Shown here: in pieces, positions 16,711-26,714 of the stretch
Layout: each line of letters begins with the position of its first letter
How positions within the stretch are numbered: the first letter of the stretch is position 1
Assembly (NCBI GenBank): GCA_902384675.1
Contig: CABMCT010000011.1
Coordinates: 1 to 35,194 of the forward strand
From: an uncultured archaeon
GTDB lineage: Archaea; EX4484-52; LFW-46
DNA: 35,194 bases
Direction: 5' to 3'
Notes under the pieces: generated by a model
Told to the model about the DNA's origin: nothing
Databases searched by the model: none
Seen by the model: only the letters and a program-made list of their open reading frames with translations
Program-made: the position numbers and the translations under genes

Positions 16711-16782
16711 GGACCTATAGTCTAATGGATAGGACACGGCCCTGCGGAGGCCGAAATCCGGGTTCGAGCCCCGGTAGGTTCG
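16711..16782 (+). tRNA. tRNA-Arg(GCG), intronless
   Basis: GGACCUA/UAGGUUC acceptor, GUCU/GGAC D-stem, CGGCC-CUGCGGA-GGCCG anticodon arm, CCGGG-UUCGAGC-CCCGG T-arm; CCA not encoded. Confidence 0.95.
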
Positions 16783-16818
16783 TTTCTAACTATTTGCACA
16801 GATTAAGGCTGTCAGACT

Positions 16819-17730
16819 TTATTTGGTTATTACAACAGCTTTATCAAGAACAATTACCGTATGCTCTGCCTGTGAAATACAACCTCCCGCAACCTCTTTC
16901 AGCGGCGGATATGCATGCAGGCCGCCAAGAGATACGAGTTCTTTTAAGCCGTTTTCCCGCAACATTCCCTTTGGCTCTTTGAGCCAGCGGCTTGCAAAAG
17001 GCAGCCCGTTTATGTTCTTTGCAAATGCCTGGATTTTTCGCGCGCTGCCAGACCGCGGTGAAACGTCTCTGATAAAACTGAAAATCATTGCCCTGCCGGT
17101 ATCTTTTACCTCGCCGGAGCCGTCTGTTGCAAAAGGCTCTATTGCAATCACATCGCCTTCTTCTAAAATATCTCTTGAATGAGTCCTGACATTCGGGATG
17201 CTCGGGGATGCGTGAACTACATACCTTCCAAGATAATGTCCTGTGAGGTTCGTTATCGGGTTAAATCCTGAATTCCTGATAGTATTCTCAATCACTGCCG
17301 AGACTTCAGAAATTTTTATCCCGGGGTTTATAATCGAAATAGCGCTATTGAGTGCGTTTTTCGAAGCATCAAGCAAGGCAATTTTTCTCTTATCGCTTCC
17401 GAGATAGATAGAGGCAGCAGTATCTGCGATATACCCGTCAACATGAACGCCGATATCTATTTTTACAATATCCTCCCTTGAGAAAACCTTTTCGTCATTT
17501 TCAGTCGGCGTGTAATGCGCTGCAATCTCATTGAGCGAAATATTTACAGGAAATGCCAATCCGCCTCCAAGCGACACTATTTCTGATTCTATATTCTGCG
17601 CAGCATCAAGCAGCTTTGCGCCCTCAAAAATCCATTTCTTTGACTTCTCGCGGACAATGGACGCGATTTTTCCCGCCCGGATATAGCAATCAAGAATATG
17701 CGAATCCATACAGCTAACGAATTGCACCAA
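16819..17730 (-). CDS. map: Methionine aminopeptidase, type 2 (archaeal)
   Basis: FPVNISLNEIAAHYTP, VKIDIGVHVDGYIADTA, LTGHYLGRYVVHA, AIEPFAT, QAEHTVIV. Confidence 0.95.
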   Translation of the reverse strand: MVQFVSCMDSHILDCYIRAGKIASIVREKSKKWIFEGAKLLDAAQNIESEIVSLGGGLAFPVNISLNEIAAHYTPTENDEKVFSREDIVKIDIGVHVDGYIADTAASIYLGSDKRKIALLDASKNALNSAISIINPGIKISEVSAVIENTIRNSGFNPITNLTGHYLGRYVVHASPSIPNVRTHSRDILEEGDVIAIEPFATDGSGEVKDTGRAMIFSFIRDVSPRSGSARKIQAFAKNINGLPFASRWLKEPKGMLRENGLKELVSLGGLHAYPPLKEVAGGCISQAEHTVIVLDKAVVITK

Positions 17731-17762
17731 TATTTATAAATATTCCATTTCTTAATGTTTTT

Positions 17763-19397
17763 ATGAATCGCGGTGCGCTGTCATTCGTTTTTATTCTTCT
17801 TTTTTCTCCGCTGGCAAGCGCAGCAATTTCCATAAATGAAATAATGTACGATCCTGTGCAGGACGACAATTACAATGAATGGATTGAAATTTACAACAAC
17901 GGAACAGATGCGATATCGCTTGAAAACTGGAGCCTGTGCGACAAGAAAATTATGGGTGGATATGTTAATAGAAGCGGGGCAATACAGCGAAATTCGTCGC
18001 TTTCCATTCCGGCCACGGGCTTTGGATTGATAACAGACGGCGGAAGCGGCACAGAAGTGTATGAAAATTTCAATGTTTCGGAAAACTCGGTTGCATTTCA
18101 TGTAGATGCTTCGTCTCTTTGCAATGGAGCGCTTCCGAACACCAATGAAAAATCACTCGTGCTAAAAGACTCTGGAGGGACCTTAATAGATAATATAACT
18201 TATTCGCCAACTTGGGGTGCAAACGGCAACGGCAAAACTCTGGAGCGAAATGCATCAGGATGGTTTGAAAGCACCCGTATAGGCGGCACTCCGGGTGCGG
18301 CAAATAGCATTTTGTTTTCCGGGGCTCCTTTAAATCAAACACCGAATGAAACACAAAATATAACCGACAACAACGAAGCTTCCAATGCCATTCAAAACCA
18401 GGAATATCCGAAAGCCCCGGACATTGAAATAATGAGTGCGCCTTTGAACCTGAAGTTCGGCGACTATTCTTCAATCCATGCGAAATTTAATTCGGGAAGC
18501 AGAAGTTTTGGAACAGCACGATTTGTAGCATATATCTACAAGCCATCGTGGATAACAAAAGACCTGTCGATAAATGAAACAACGTTGCGCAATTCACCCT
18601 ACAATTCGGGCGCTGCTGCAGAAATTTTTGGTATTGAAGCGAACCAAACAACTCATATTGTTCTTCCGGTTTTTGTAAAATGCAACGACGGGGCGTACGC
18701 CAATGCAACATACACTGCCAGGGTACGGGCATATGAATACGCCGGAGGAGAATGGAAAGCGATTGCCGATGTCGATAAAGAGATGTTTGTTTCCGGGGAA
18801 AATGAAATCTGCAAAAAAGAAACAATAAAAGAAACAGTTTACGCCAACAATGCCTCCGATAAAACCTGCGCTGAAAAAATAAAAATTCTCCACCAAAATG
18901 CGCTTGAAATAAATGCAACATATCCTGAAATTGTCTTCATAGGGGAGAATTTTACTACAACTGTTTTTCTTAAGAATAATGAAAATGTTACGCGAGACCT
19001 TGAAATATACTCCTATATTTATGAGCATTCCCAGGTAATGTCAAGCGGCTTTGACGGCCGGGATTGGAGGAATGTAAGAGCGGCAAACAGCAGAAAGGTT
19101 TCAATCGCGCCGGAAAACCGGACAACGATAGAACTATCGAGCCGCGCAAGAGAAAATGCCAGCGCAGAAAAATATACTTATAAAATTCGCATTGATGATT
19201 TAAACGATGATAAAAATTCGGAAGAAAGAATTTATCTGATTGATGTGGCGGCGCAAAGCCCGGGAAACAAAACTGAAAATTATGAAATCGAAAACATTTC
19301 AGGCGAAAACAAAATTACCGGCGCCATAACTGCAGAAAGCCCGAAGCTTTCATTCTGGGACCGTATCATTTATACAATCAAGGCATGGCTGGAATGA
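17763..19397 (+). CDS. Secreted protein with N-terminal lamin-tail domain (LTD) and C-terminal hydrophobic/amphipathic end
   Basis: Signal peptide, then ISINEIMYDPVQDDNYNEWIEIYNNGTDAISLENWSLCD...; ends KLSFWDRIIYTIKAWLE; many N-x-S/T sequons. Confidence 0.8.
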   Translation: MNRGALSFVFILLFSPLASAAISINEIMYDPVQDDNYNEWIEIYNNGTDAISLENWSLCDKKIMGGYVNRSGAIQRNSSLSIPATGFGLITDGGSGTEVYENFNVSENSVAFHVDASSLCNGALPNTNEKSLVLKDSGGTLIDNITYSPTWGANGNGKTLERNASGWFESTRIGGTPGAANSILFSGAPLNQTPNETQNITDNNEASNAIQNQEYPKAPDIEIMSAPLNLKFGDYSSIHAKFNSGSRSFGTARFVAYIYKPSWITKDLSINETTLRNSPYNSGAAAEIFGIEANQTTHIVLPVFVKCNDGAYANATYTARVRAYEYAGGEWKAIADVDKEMFVSGENEICKKETIKETVYANNASDKTCAEKIKILHQNALEINATYPEIVFIGENFTTTVFLKNNENVTRDLEIYSYIYEHSQVMSSGFDGRDWRNVRAANSRKVSIAPENRTTIELSSRARENASAEKYTYKIRIDDLNDDKNSEERIYLIDVAAQSPGNKTENYEIENISGENKITGAITAESPKLSFWDRIIYTIKAWLE

Positions 19398-19411
19398 GAT
19401 GCATTCTTCAA

Positions 19412-19433
19412 AAATCCGCAGGAAAGCGGATTT
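19412..19433. terminator. Hairpin AAATCCGC-AGGAAA-GCGGATTT downstream of the LTD gene
   Basis: 8-bp perfect inverted repeat in a short intergenic gap; terminator function not proven. Confidence 0.45.
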
Positions 19434-19490
19434 ATGGGATGTTCCTTTTTAAAGATGCAAAAGTATATAATAAATACAAAGGCGTAAAAA

Positions 19491-20717
19491 ATGAGATTTG
19501 AAGACTTGAACCTAAAACCGCTTATTCTAAAAAAAATTAGAGAAGAAGGATTTTTGGAACCAACAGAAATACAGCAAAAATGCATCCCTGAAATTAAAAA
19601 AGGACGAGATGTTGTTGGGCAGGCAATGACCGGCTCAGGCAAAACTGTAGCGTTTAGCATACCGGTTATAGAAGCAGTCATACCGGGCAGGGGAGTGCAG
19701 GCACTTGTCCTGACTCCTACAAGGGAATTATGCGTGCAGGTATGCGATACTTTCCATACGTTCGGGAAAGCGCTGGGTGTGAATGCTACTGCCATATACG
19801 GCGGAACCGGCATGGAGCAGCAATACAGTGCACTCAAAAGAGCAGATGTCGTTGTTGCAACCCCGGGAAGGCTTCTTGACCACATGCGCAGGAATTCTAT
19901 AAACCTTTCAAGGCTGAAATTTCTTGTGCTGGATGAAATGGACAAGATGCTTGATATGGGCTTTATTGATGATGTCGATACAATTATCAGAAATGTCCCA
20001 AAAAGCAGGCAGACCATGCTTTTCAGTGCAACAATGCCTGAAAGCATACATTCGCTGATTAGCCGATATCTCCAGTCACCAGTGATTCTAAAGGCGCAGG
20101 CAAAAGTGGACAAAAGCCTTCTTAAGCAGATTTACTATGTCGTGGAACAGCACGAAAAATTCTCGCTTCTTGTGCATCTCCTGACTCACAAAACATCAGG
20201 GTTTGCAATGGTGTTTTGCGGAACAAGGCACCAGGTTGACGCGATAACAAGAAACCTGCAGAAAAACGGGATAAATTCCATGGCAATACACGGCGGGCTG
20301 ACGCAGAACAGGCGGATGCACGCGCTCAATTCCCTGAAAAGCGCAGATATTGATGTGCTTGTTGCAACAGATGTGGCGGCGCGTGGCCTCGATATAAAGA
20401 ACGTGACGCATGTTTACAACTTCGATGCACCAAAGACTCCTGAAGAATATACTCACAGGGTTGGCAGGACTGCTCGCGCAGGAAAAGCCGGCGATGCGAT
20501 AACGCTGCTTGCTCATCGCGATTTTGAGAACTTCGACCGCGTCTTAAGGGATAGGACAATAGAGGTAAAAAAAGAAGAGCTCCCGGACTTCAAAAGAATC
20601 CCGTTCAGGGCACGCGAAGAGGGCCGGTTTGCAAGAGGAGGGCATAGCGGTGCAAGGCCACGAAGAAGTTTTGGTGCGCAAAGATTCCCGAAAAGGGAAA
20701 GATGGAGAGACGGATAA
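19491..20717 (+). CDS. DEAD-box family RNA helicase (motif II reads DEMD)
   Basis: GQAMTGSGKT, PTRELCVQV, VLDEMDKMLDMGF, SAT, DVAARGLDI, HRVGRTARAG; basic RGG-like tail. Confidence 0.95.
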   Translation: MRFEDLNLKPLILKKIREEGFLEPTEIQQKCIPEIKKGRDVVGQAMTGSGKTVAFSIPVIEAVIPGRGVQALVLTPTRELCVQVCDTFHTFGKALGVNATAIYGGTGMEQQYSALKRADVVVATPGRLLDHMRRNSINLSRLKFLVLDEMDKMLDMGFIDDVDTIIRNVPKSRQTMLFSATMPESIHSLISRYLQSPVILKAQAKVDKSLLKQIYYVVEQHEKFSLLVHLLTHKTSGFAMVFCGTRHQVDAITRNLQKNGINSMAIHGGLTQNRRMHALNSLKSADIDVLVATDVAARGLDIKNVTHVYNFDAPKTPEEYTHRVGRTARAGKAGDAITLLAHRDFENFDRVLRDRTIEVKKEELPDFKRIPFRAREEGRFARGGHSGARPRRSFGAQRFPKRERWRDG

Positions 20718-20721
20718 TCAG

Positions 20722-21369
20722 TTAATTCTGTTTTGAGCGGTAAGTCTTATTTGGCTCGTGTTCCTGCGATGCAACCGCTTTCTCGCACATATATCCAGAT
20801 ATTCCTTCAAACATAGGCTTTGACAGGACAATAAGATATCCAAGAGTTAGAAAGATGCCAAAAATTGCCAAAAGATTATTTCTGATAGAATCCGCGATTG
20901 TAAAAAGTGCAATATTCCCCGTGCCTGCGTTCGCTATAAGCGTTATATTAGCAGCAGTCCAGAAAAAAACAGCGGTGCCAAGCGCTCCTGCAAAGGGAGA
21001 AAGAACAAGACGCACTCCGTGCTGCCTTTTTGAGCAGTACGTTATAAAAGAAGTCAGGAGGAATATAAGGAAAAAAACATCCACGTTTGCAAGAAGAAAC
21101 CCGCGTATTCCTGCAAGTATTGCGCTTGCGGTCTCGCGCGCAAAGTAATCCAGCACTAAAATTCCTATGCCAAGAAACGCAAGAGAAAACAGTGCGGAAA
21201 GAATAGTCCCTGTAACGCCAAAAGTATCATAATACCATTCGCTGCCTCTTTCTTTTGCTTTTTTCTCCAAGGCTCCCGTATTCCAAATATAGTTTAAGTC
21301 TTCCTTAGTTGGCTTTTTTTCTAAAACTCTTTGCGTGGAGTCTATTTTGCGCGATTTATGTTTCAGCAT
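20722..21369 (-). CDS. Hypothetical integral membrane protein (215 aa)
   Basis: Several long hydrophobic segments, charged N-terminus. Confidence 0.6.
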   Translation of the reverse strand: MLKHKSRKIDSTQRVLEKKPTKEDLNYIWNTGALEKKAKERGSEWYYDTFGVTGTILSALFSLAFLGIGILVLDYFARETASAILAGIRGFLLANVDVFFLIFLLTSFITYCSKRQHGVRLVLSPFAGALGTAVFFWTAANITLIANAGTGNIALFTIADSIRNNLLAIFGIFLTLGYLIVLSKPMFEGISGYMCEKAVASQEHEPNKTYRSKQN

Positions 21370-21481
21370 GATTGGTTATTTAGCAGAACGGCTTATATGA
21401 TAATTGCGAAGAAAAATGTTGGGTTAGACGGGTGACGAAGTGGAAAATGAGTGAAAATAGATAAGTTATTTTCCTGGAAAG

Positions 21482-24025
21482 TTACTTCCTCCCCCACCCA
21501 CTCAACCCCTTCTGCTTTGCCTTGCCGAGCAAATCGTCCTCAGTAACCCCAAAAATATGAAGCACCCGCAATGCAGCAGGTACAATCTGATTATTGATAT
21601 AATACTCAGGGTCGTAGTTCTTTGCGTATTCAATCAATTCTGCCCTATCGCTAATAGAGCCCGTGCCTTTTGTTATAACATACTCAATTGTCTCACCGGG
21701 CAGGATTTCTTTTCCCCGCGCAACTGCTTTTTTCACTGCAGCAACATGCGGCCCTATCTGGACATAATTCTTCAATTGTCGCGTCAATTGCGTATATATC
21801 CGCAGTTCCTTCATGTCCACTTTCTCTGTCTTTATCTCTATAACAATTTTTTTGACAAGCTCGACTGCCTCTTTCTGCCTTTTATTTAGCACAAGCTCAA
21901 GCACTTTTTCCTGCGTGTCCTTTGCTAACTTGGACCAATCACGGCGCACTTTCTCAAAGCCGCGGATTATGACATTTCCTTCTTTGTCAATTAGGGCGTA
22001 TCTTTTCTTTGCCCCGCCTTCTCCGACTTTTCTTGAGACAAATATCCCGCGCACATAAATTCCCTGGAAATCAAGCTCGATTATTCCTGGCAATTCTGCA
22101 TTGACTTTTTTGAGGAACTCTTTTGCAGTTGATTCTATGTCCTTTTCAATATGCAAAAATACAGAGTCAGTATCCCCGTAAAGCACCTCAAAGCCTGCCT
22201 CCTCTGCCATGCTTATGACTCTCTGGATATAATGCCTTGCAAAAGCAGTAACAGCAGAAGCGCAAGCCCGGTTATACCAGCGCGAGCCTGCAAAGCCCAG
22301 ATAGCCGTACATGGCGTTGCTGACTGTTTTTACTGCAAACTGGCGCGCATTAAGCTCATGATATTCTTTGCTTTTTTTGTCAAGTGTCTTCATCTTTTGC
22401 TTGAGGGATTTTCTTTCCTCAAAAAGCTCGACAAGAATCTCGGGAATAAACCCGCGGTTTTTTGTGCAGAAATAATTATCACTTCCTGGAACTCTGTTTT
22501 CTTCCTTGTCTTTGCAGCAGGGGCAGTTAAGCGTATGCGGGTCGACGTTGTGTGTGACAATAATGCTCGGGTACAGTCCCCTGAAATCAAAAACAGCAAT
22601 GCTCTCGTGCAGCCCTGCTCTTGGCTCCTTGACAAACCCGCCGGCGTATTGCTCCATTCCCTTCCGCTCACCGATTTCGTCGTAAGACGGCTTGTTCGGG
22701 ACAACGATATTCATCTGCGACGCTTTTTTCATTGCATAGCTTTCAACCAGCTGTCCGTAAGTCATCCGCGATGCATCCCCCGGCAACTGAGAAGTAAGCT
22801 TTGAGAGCGCAAAAATGTTCGGGGTTATCCGTTCTGCAAGCTTTAATGTCAACAAAGAATCCTGCATGCAGTAGCCTGCCAGTTCATACAGTTTTCTCTT
22901 ATTTACCCATGCGTCTTTCATCTGGTCCCATGTGAATCCTTTCTTCCCTTCGCCAAGAATCTCCATTGCAACATTATCGAGAGTCAGGGTTTCAGAACTC
23001 ATTGCCGGGGACATAACTCTTGCGACAAAGTTGAACAGGTCTATATGAGGCATGCCTTTTACCATTGCTGCTTTTATGCGCCCTTTTTTCTGGAACCTTA
23101 GAGGCTTTCCGTCACGGCCTGCAATCATTTTTTGTTTTAAGTCTTTTGAGCGCGCATCAAGCACTGCAAAATCAAAAGCATCGCCGTTGTATGTGATTAT
23201 AAAATCAGGATCCTGTGCAACTATTTCTGAGGAAAGCGTTGCTATAAGCTCCTTTTCGGATTTGACAAAAATTTCTTTTTCAAATCCGTTCTTCTCATAG
23301 CTTATGACCTTTGCATAACCGCCTGTTGCAGCAATGCTTGCCATGATAATTTTTAGTTTCTTGTCCTCCTCTATTGTCTCAAGATCGAATGCAGCCATTT
23401 TATGGCCGTTGTACAAATCGCCCTTTTTTGAGGCAGCAACATTTTTTGAAACAATTAAAATATCCGAGGAATATCCGAACCTGTCCTCATTTTCTTTTTT
23501 TGAAATTTCAGTTCCCTCGGCAGAAACCCATGAAAGCGGCGAAAATCCCCTGTCAAAAAAATATCTCTTGTAAAACGGAATGTCGTATTCCCGCACGCCT
23601 GATATGTATTTTGCGGTTGCGGAAGAATCATGAACCGCGGATTTCAAATAAGGTATGTGCGCAGGAATATTTGCAGTGACTTTAAGAAGAGTTATTTTGT
23701 CCGCCCCGATTTTTTTCTCAATAAATTCAGCAGACTTTACTGTAATTTCATCATCGGCAAAAGAGTTTTCCTCCCCGCCGTTGCCTGTTTCATCAGACAC
23801 TTTTTCCGGGCTTCCCAGCACCTTTATTTTCTCTATGTTTTTTTTCAGGGTGTTAAGCTCATCCTGCTTTATGCCTGGCTTTGGCACAACATAGAAATAC
23901 GGAAAAAATGAGCCGTCAAGAATTATGGCTGACTTTCCCTCATGCGTTCTTCCATACAGCCTTACAAACGGCTTTCCTTCGCGCACAACATAGTCTGCAT
24001 CGTTTATGAAAACATCAATATTCAT
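21482..24025 (-). CDS. polB: Family B DNA polymerase
   Basis: Exo I AAFDLETIEED, DFRGLYPSIIVTHNV, NAMYGYLGF, VLYGDTDSVF; 847 aa, no intein seen. Confidence 0.97.
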   Translation of the reverse strand: MNIDVFINDADYVVREGKPFVRLYGRTHEGKSAIILDGSFFPYFYVVPKPGIKQDELNTLKKNIEKIKVLGSPEKVSDETGNGGEENSFADDEITVKSAEFIEKKIGADKITLLKVTANIPAHIPYLKSAVHDSSATAKYISGVREYDIPFYKRYFFDRGFSPLSWVSAEGTEISKKENEDRFGYSSDILIVSKNVAASKKGDLYNGHKMAAFDLETIEEDKKLKIIMASIAATGGYAKVISYEKNGFEKEIFVKSEKELIATLSSEIVAQDPDFIITYNGDAFDFAVLDARSKDLKQKMIAGRDGKPLRFQKKGRIKAAMVKGMPHIDLFNFVARVMSPAMSSETLTLDNVAMEILGEGKKGFTWDQMKDAWVNKRKLYELAGYCMQDSLLTLKLAERITPNIFALSKLTSQLPGDASRMTYGQLVESYAMKKASQMNIVVPNKPSYDEIGERKGMEQYAGGFVKEPRAGLHESIAVFDFRGLYPSIIVTHNVDPHTLNCPCCKDKEENRVPGSDNYFCTKNRGFIPEILVELFEERKSLKQKMKTLDKKSKEYHELNARQFAVKTVSNAMYGYLGFAGSRWYNRACASAVTAFARHYIQRVISMAEEAGFEVLYGDTDSVFLHIEKDIESTAKEFLKKVNAELPGIIELDFQGIYVRGIFVSRKVGEGGAKKRYALIDKEGNVIIRGFEKVRRDWSKLAKDTQEKVLELVLNKRQKEAVELVKKIVIEIKTEKVDMKELRIYTQLTRQLKNYVQIGPHVAAVKKAVARGKEILPGETIEYVITKGTGSISDRAELIEYAKNYDPEYYINNQIVPAALRVLHIFGVTEDDLLGKAKQKGLSGWGRK

Positions 24026-24032
24026 AATACTA

Positions 24033-24190
24033 TATTCAATTGCACATTATTTAATAGTTATGATATCGGCGATTGAATAAATCTTGGAAGTTCTTTACGA
24101 ACTTCCAAGATTTCCAACCCGGAGCAGTTGGCGAATGGTTGGAAATTGCGAATTTAAGCACATATTAGATATTTATCAATTCTTAAATTC
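24033..24190 (+). repeat. Family X element, copy 2, with Y-type insert
   Basis: Stem A TATTCAATTGC 24033-24043 / GCGATTGAATA 24069-24079 (one G-U); 15-bp hairpin AAATCTTGGAAGTTC-TTTAC-GAACTTCCAAGATTT 24079-24113; TTTCCAACC...GGTTGGAAA 24111-24145; stem E GAATTTAAG 24150-24158 / CTTAAATTC 24182-24190. Confidence 0.7.
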
Positions 24191-24239
24191 AGAGTATTTG
24201 CTTTTGAAGAAATAAATAAGGAGACAAATGCATAGAAAA

Positions 24240-24998
24240 TTATTCGCGATGTATTGCTTTGGCAAATTCCTGTGTGCGCAGAAGTGGCTCGGCTGCATCC
24301 TCTATTTTTGTGCCGATATGAATGCAGTCTGCTCCGGCTTCAATTAAGGCGCGGGCCTGCTCCGGGGTTTTGACTCCCCCGGCGATTACTATAACCATAT
24401 CCGTTGCCTTTCGTATTGCGCTGACAATCTCAAGCGGCACATGTACCGGGGCCCCGGAGCCGGATTCAAGAATTATAAACCTCATCCCGAGGCATTCTGC
24501 GGCCTGTGCATAAGCAACTGCGGCCTGGGGCTTGTCGCGCGGAATCAAGTTAGCCTCACTCACCCATCCTACGGTCTGCCCGGGCTCAAATATTAAGTAT
24601 GCTGTCGGAATTGCTTCGATTTTATGCTTCTTGATAAACTCCGCACCCAAAGTCTGTGCCCCGGAAATCCAGTAGGCGTTCTCTGAATTCAGGACGCTCA
24701 TAAAATAAATCGAATCCGCATATTTAGTGAGCGCGCTTGCATTTCCTGTAAAAAGATGCAACGGAACCGGGCATGTCTCTTTAATCGCTTTCCCGCAGAT
24801 ATTTATGAGCGCCTCTGTACCCATGGAGCCGCCAAGCATTATGATATCAGCGCCTCCTTTATGAAGCATCTGCGCCAGCTCAACTGTTTTCTCCGGCGCA
24901 TATTTTCCCGGGTCAAGGAGCCCCATAAAGACGCCTTTACCCTGCGCCCTGATATCGCGGATATATTTCTCGACATTGCCTTTGAAACTATTGTTCAT
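24240..24998 (-). CDS. Geranylgeranylglyceryl phosphate synthase (PcrB/GGGPS family)
   Basis: FMGLLDPGKY, GGADIIMLGGSMG, PLHLFTGNASALTKYADSIYFMSVLNS, ILESGSGAP, IAGGVKTPEQA. Confidence 0.93.
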   Translation of the reverse strand: MNNSFKGNVEKYIRDIRAQGKGVFMGLLDPGKYAPEKTVELAQMLHKGGADIIMLGGSMGTEALINICGKAIKETCPVPLHLFTGNASALTKYADSIYFMSVLNSENAYWISGAQTLGAEFIKKHKIEAIPTAYLIFEPGQTVGWVSEANLIPRDKPQAAVAYAQAAECLGMRFIILESGSGAPVHVPLEIVSAIRKATDMVIVIAGGVKTPEQARALIEAGADCIHIGTKIEDAAEPLLRTQEFAKAIHRE

Positions 24999-25050
24999 AA
25001 AATCTTTGTTGGTGAAGAAGGTTTAAAAAAGAGCATTTACAATAAATTAT

Positions 25051-26043
25051 ATGCGAATTCTCATCACTGGCGGCACAGGTTTTCTGGGGAAGCGGCTCGC
25101 AAAAGAAGCACAAAGAAGAGGCGCACAGGTCGCTGTTTTATCACATAATGTTGATGATGAGGAGCGAAAGCGCGGCAATTTAGGCGCGCGATTGAGTGAC
25201 GATGAGTTCAGGCAGCTTGGCATAAAGGTTATTGAAGGAGATATTCTTAACCGCGAGCAATTGAAAAATGCGTTTGCAGGTTATGATGTCGTTTATCATC
25301 TTGCTGCAGAGCTTGACGAGTCCTCCCCGGACTTATGGCAGGTAAATGTGGAAGGCACACGCAATGTTGTCAACGCATGCAAGGCCTCAGGTGTAAAGCG
25401 GCTGATATTTGCATCCGCTATCGGTGTCCTTGGGGAATCAGGCACACCTCTTGACGAAAATGCGCCATACGCACCCGAAACAAAATATGAGAAAAGCAAG
25501 GCAGCTGCAGAAAAGCTTGTTGTTTCATCAGACGTTTCGTACACCATCGCGCGCATGCCACCGATTCTTGGACCGAACAAAATATGGCGCCAGATATTCC
25601 GCGCGGCGCAGAAGAATTACCCGATAATAGGCTCCGGGAACAACCACTGGCCGCTTGTTTACGTGGGTGATGTAATCTAGGCGCTCCTTAAAATGCTCCG
25701 CCCTGCCGCAAAAGACCAGATATATAACATTGCAGACGAGGACAATCGCACATATTTAGAAGTTTACCAAACCATTGCAAAAGTCATCGGAGTACCAACC
25801 CCTAAAAAGCATGTCCCTGTATGGCTTGCAAACTTTGCCGCGCTTCTCTACGAAACAAAATGCAGGATTTTTAACGAAAAGCCGAATGTGACAAAGATGC
25901 GGACAAGCATTGCGCGTCTTACAAGAAACCGCCCGGTAAATATCGAAAAGGCAAAAAAGGAATTAGGGTACGCTCCGAAATACAATCTTGAAGAAGGGCT
26001 GAAAAAGACATGGGAAGATATGAATGCCTCTACCAGGCAATAG
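25051..26043 (+). pseudogene. NAD-dependent epimerase/dehydratase (extended SDR) interrupted by an in-frame TAG at 25678-25680
   Basis: GGTGFLGKRLA, YHLAAELD, YEKSKAAAEKLV; 25051-25680 and 25693-26043 are in the same frame and together form one SDR (GDVI-*-ALLKMLRPAAKDQIYNIADEDNRTYLEV). Confidence 0.82.
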
Positions 26044-26087
26044 ACGAACTTTTCTGCTAATAAACATCCACACCCAATAATATTTTT

Positions 26088-26714
26088 ATGAAAACCGCGC
26101 AAACCGACAAAGGCATAAAAGCGCTGGCAATGGTGCTTTTGATAATCCTGCTTTACTTTGTATTTTTGTATGCCGGAAAAACTATTCTTGTACCGGGAGG
26201 AACACTTGGCAATCACATGATGAATTTCAGCACTCCGGAAACAGGCATATTGAATGCATATGCAATCGCGCTTGCTATTGCTGCAGGTGCGGTTGTTTTT
26301 CTTATCCTGCGCGAAGAGGAGACAAAAGAGAAAATAAAGGTGCAGGACACGGATATTGAAGTGATAAAAAAAGCCATGGCAGAAATAGCAAAAGGAACGC
26401 CCTCAAAAGACAAGGAACTGGGAGTTATAAAAAAGGCGCTTGCAGAGCTGCTTAAAGAAAAATTTGAGCGCCAAATCCCGCCGGAGCAGGAACTCAAGAT
26501 TATAAAAAAGGCATTGACTGAAGAAGAGAAAAAAGCAATTGCCGAGATAGAAAAGGCAGGAGAAATAACCCAGGACTCTTTACGCTTTAGGCTCGGATGG
26601 AGCAAGGCAAAGGCATCGGCAATTATTTCCAATCTGGACAGGATGGGGATTGTGCAGCGCGAGAGGCAGGGGAAGACGTATAAGGTTTTTTTGCAAAAAA
26701 GCGCAAAAGGTTAG
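26088..26714 (+). CDS. Membrane-anchored protein with C-terminal winged-helix (MarR-like) domain and internal repeats
   Basis: Two hydrophobic segments, then charged repeats EVIKKAMAE / GVIKKALAE / KIIKKALTE, then wHTH ITQDSLRFRLGWSKAKASAIISNLDRMGIVQRERQGKTYKV. Confidence 0.72.
   Translation: MKTAQTDKGIKALAMVLLIILLYFVFLYAGKTILVPGGTLGNHMMNFSTPETGILNAYAIALAIAAGAVVFLILREEETKEKIKVQDTDIEVIKKAMAEIAKGTPSKDKELGVIKKALAELLKEKFERQIPPEQELKIIKKALTEEEKKAIAEIEKAGEITQDSLRFRLGWSKAKASAIISNLDRMGIVQRERQGKTYKVFLQKSAKG

Noticed and set aside
22151-23911. + strand ORFs opposite PolB
   Set aside because: Antisense shadow ORFs with no recognisable motifs.
25678-25680. Pyrrolysine or stop-codon reassignment at the amber codon
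   Set aside because: TAG ends several other genes in the window and no pyl gene is visible; one lesion is not enough.
25741-25760. Another copy of the X motif (AATCGCACATATTTAG)
   Set aside because: Only a short match, inside the SDR coding frame, with no stem A or stem E.
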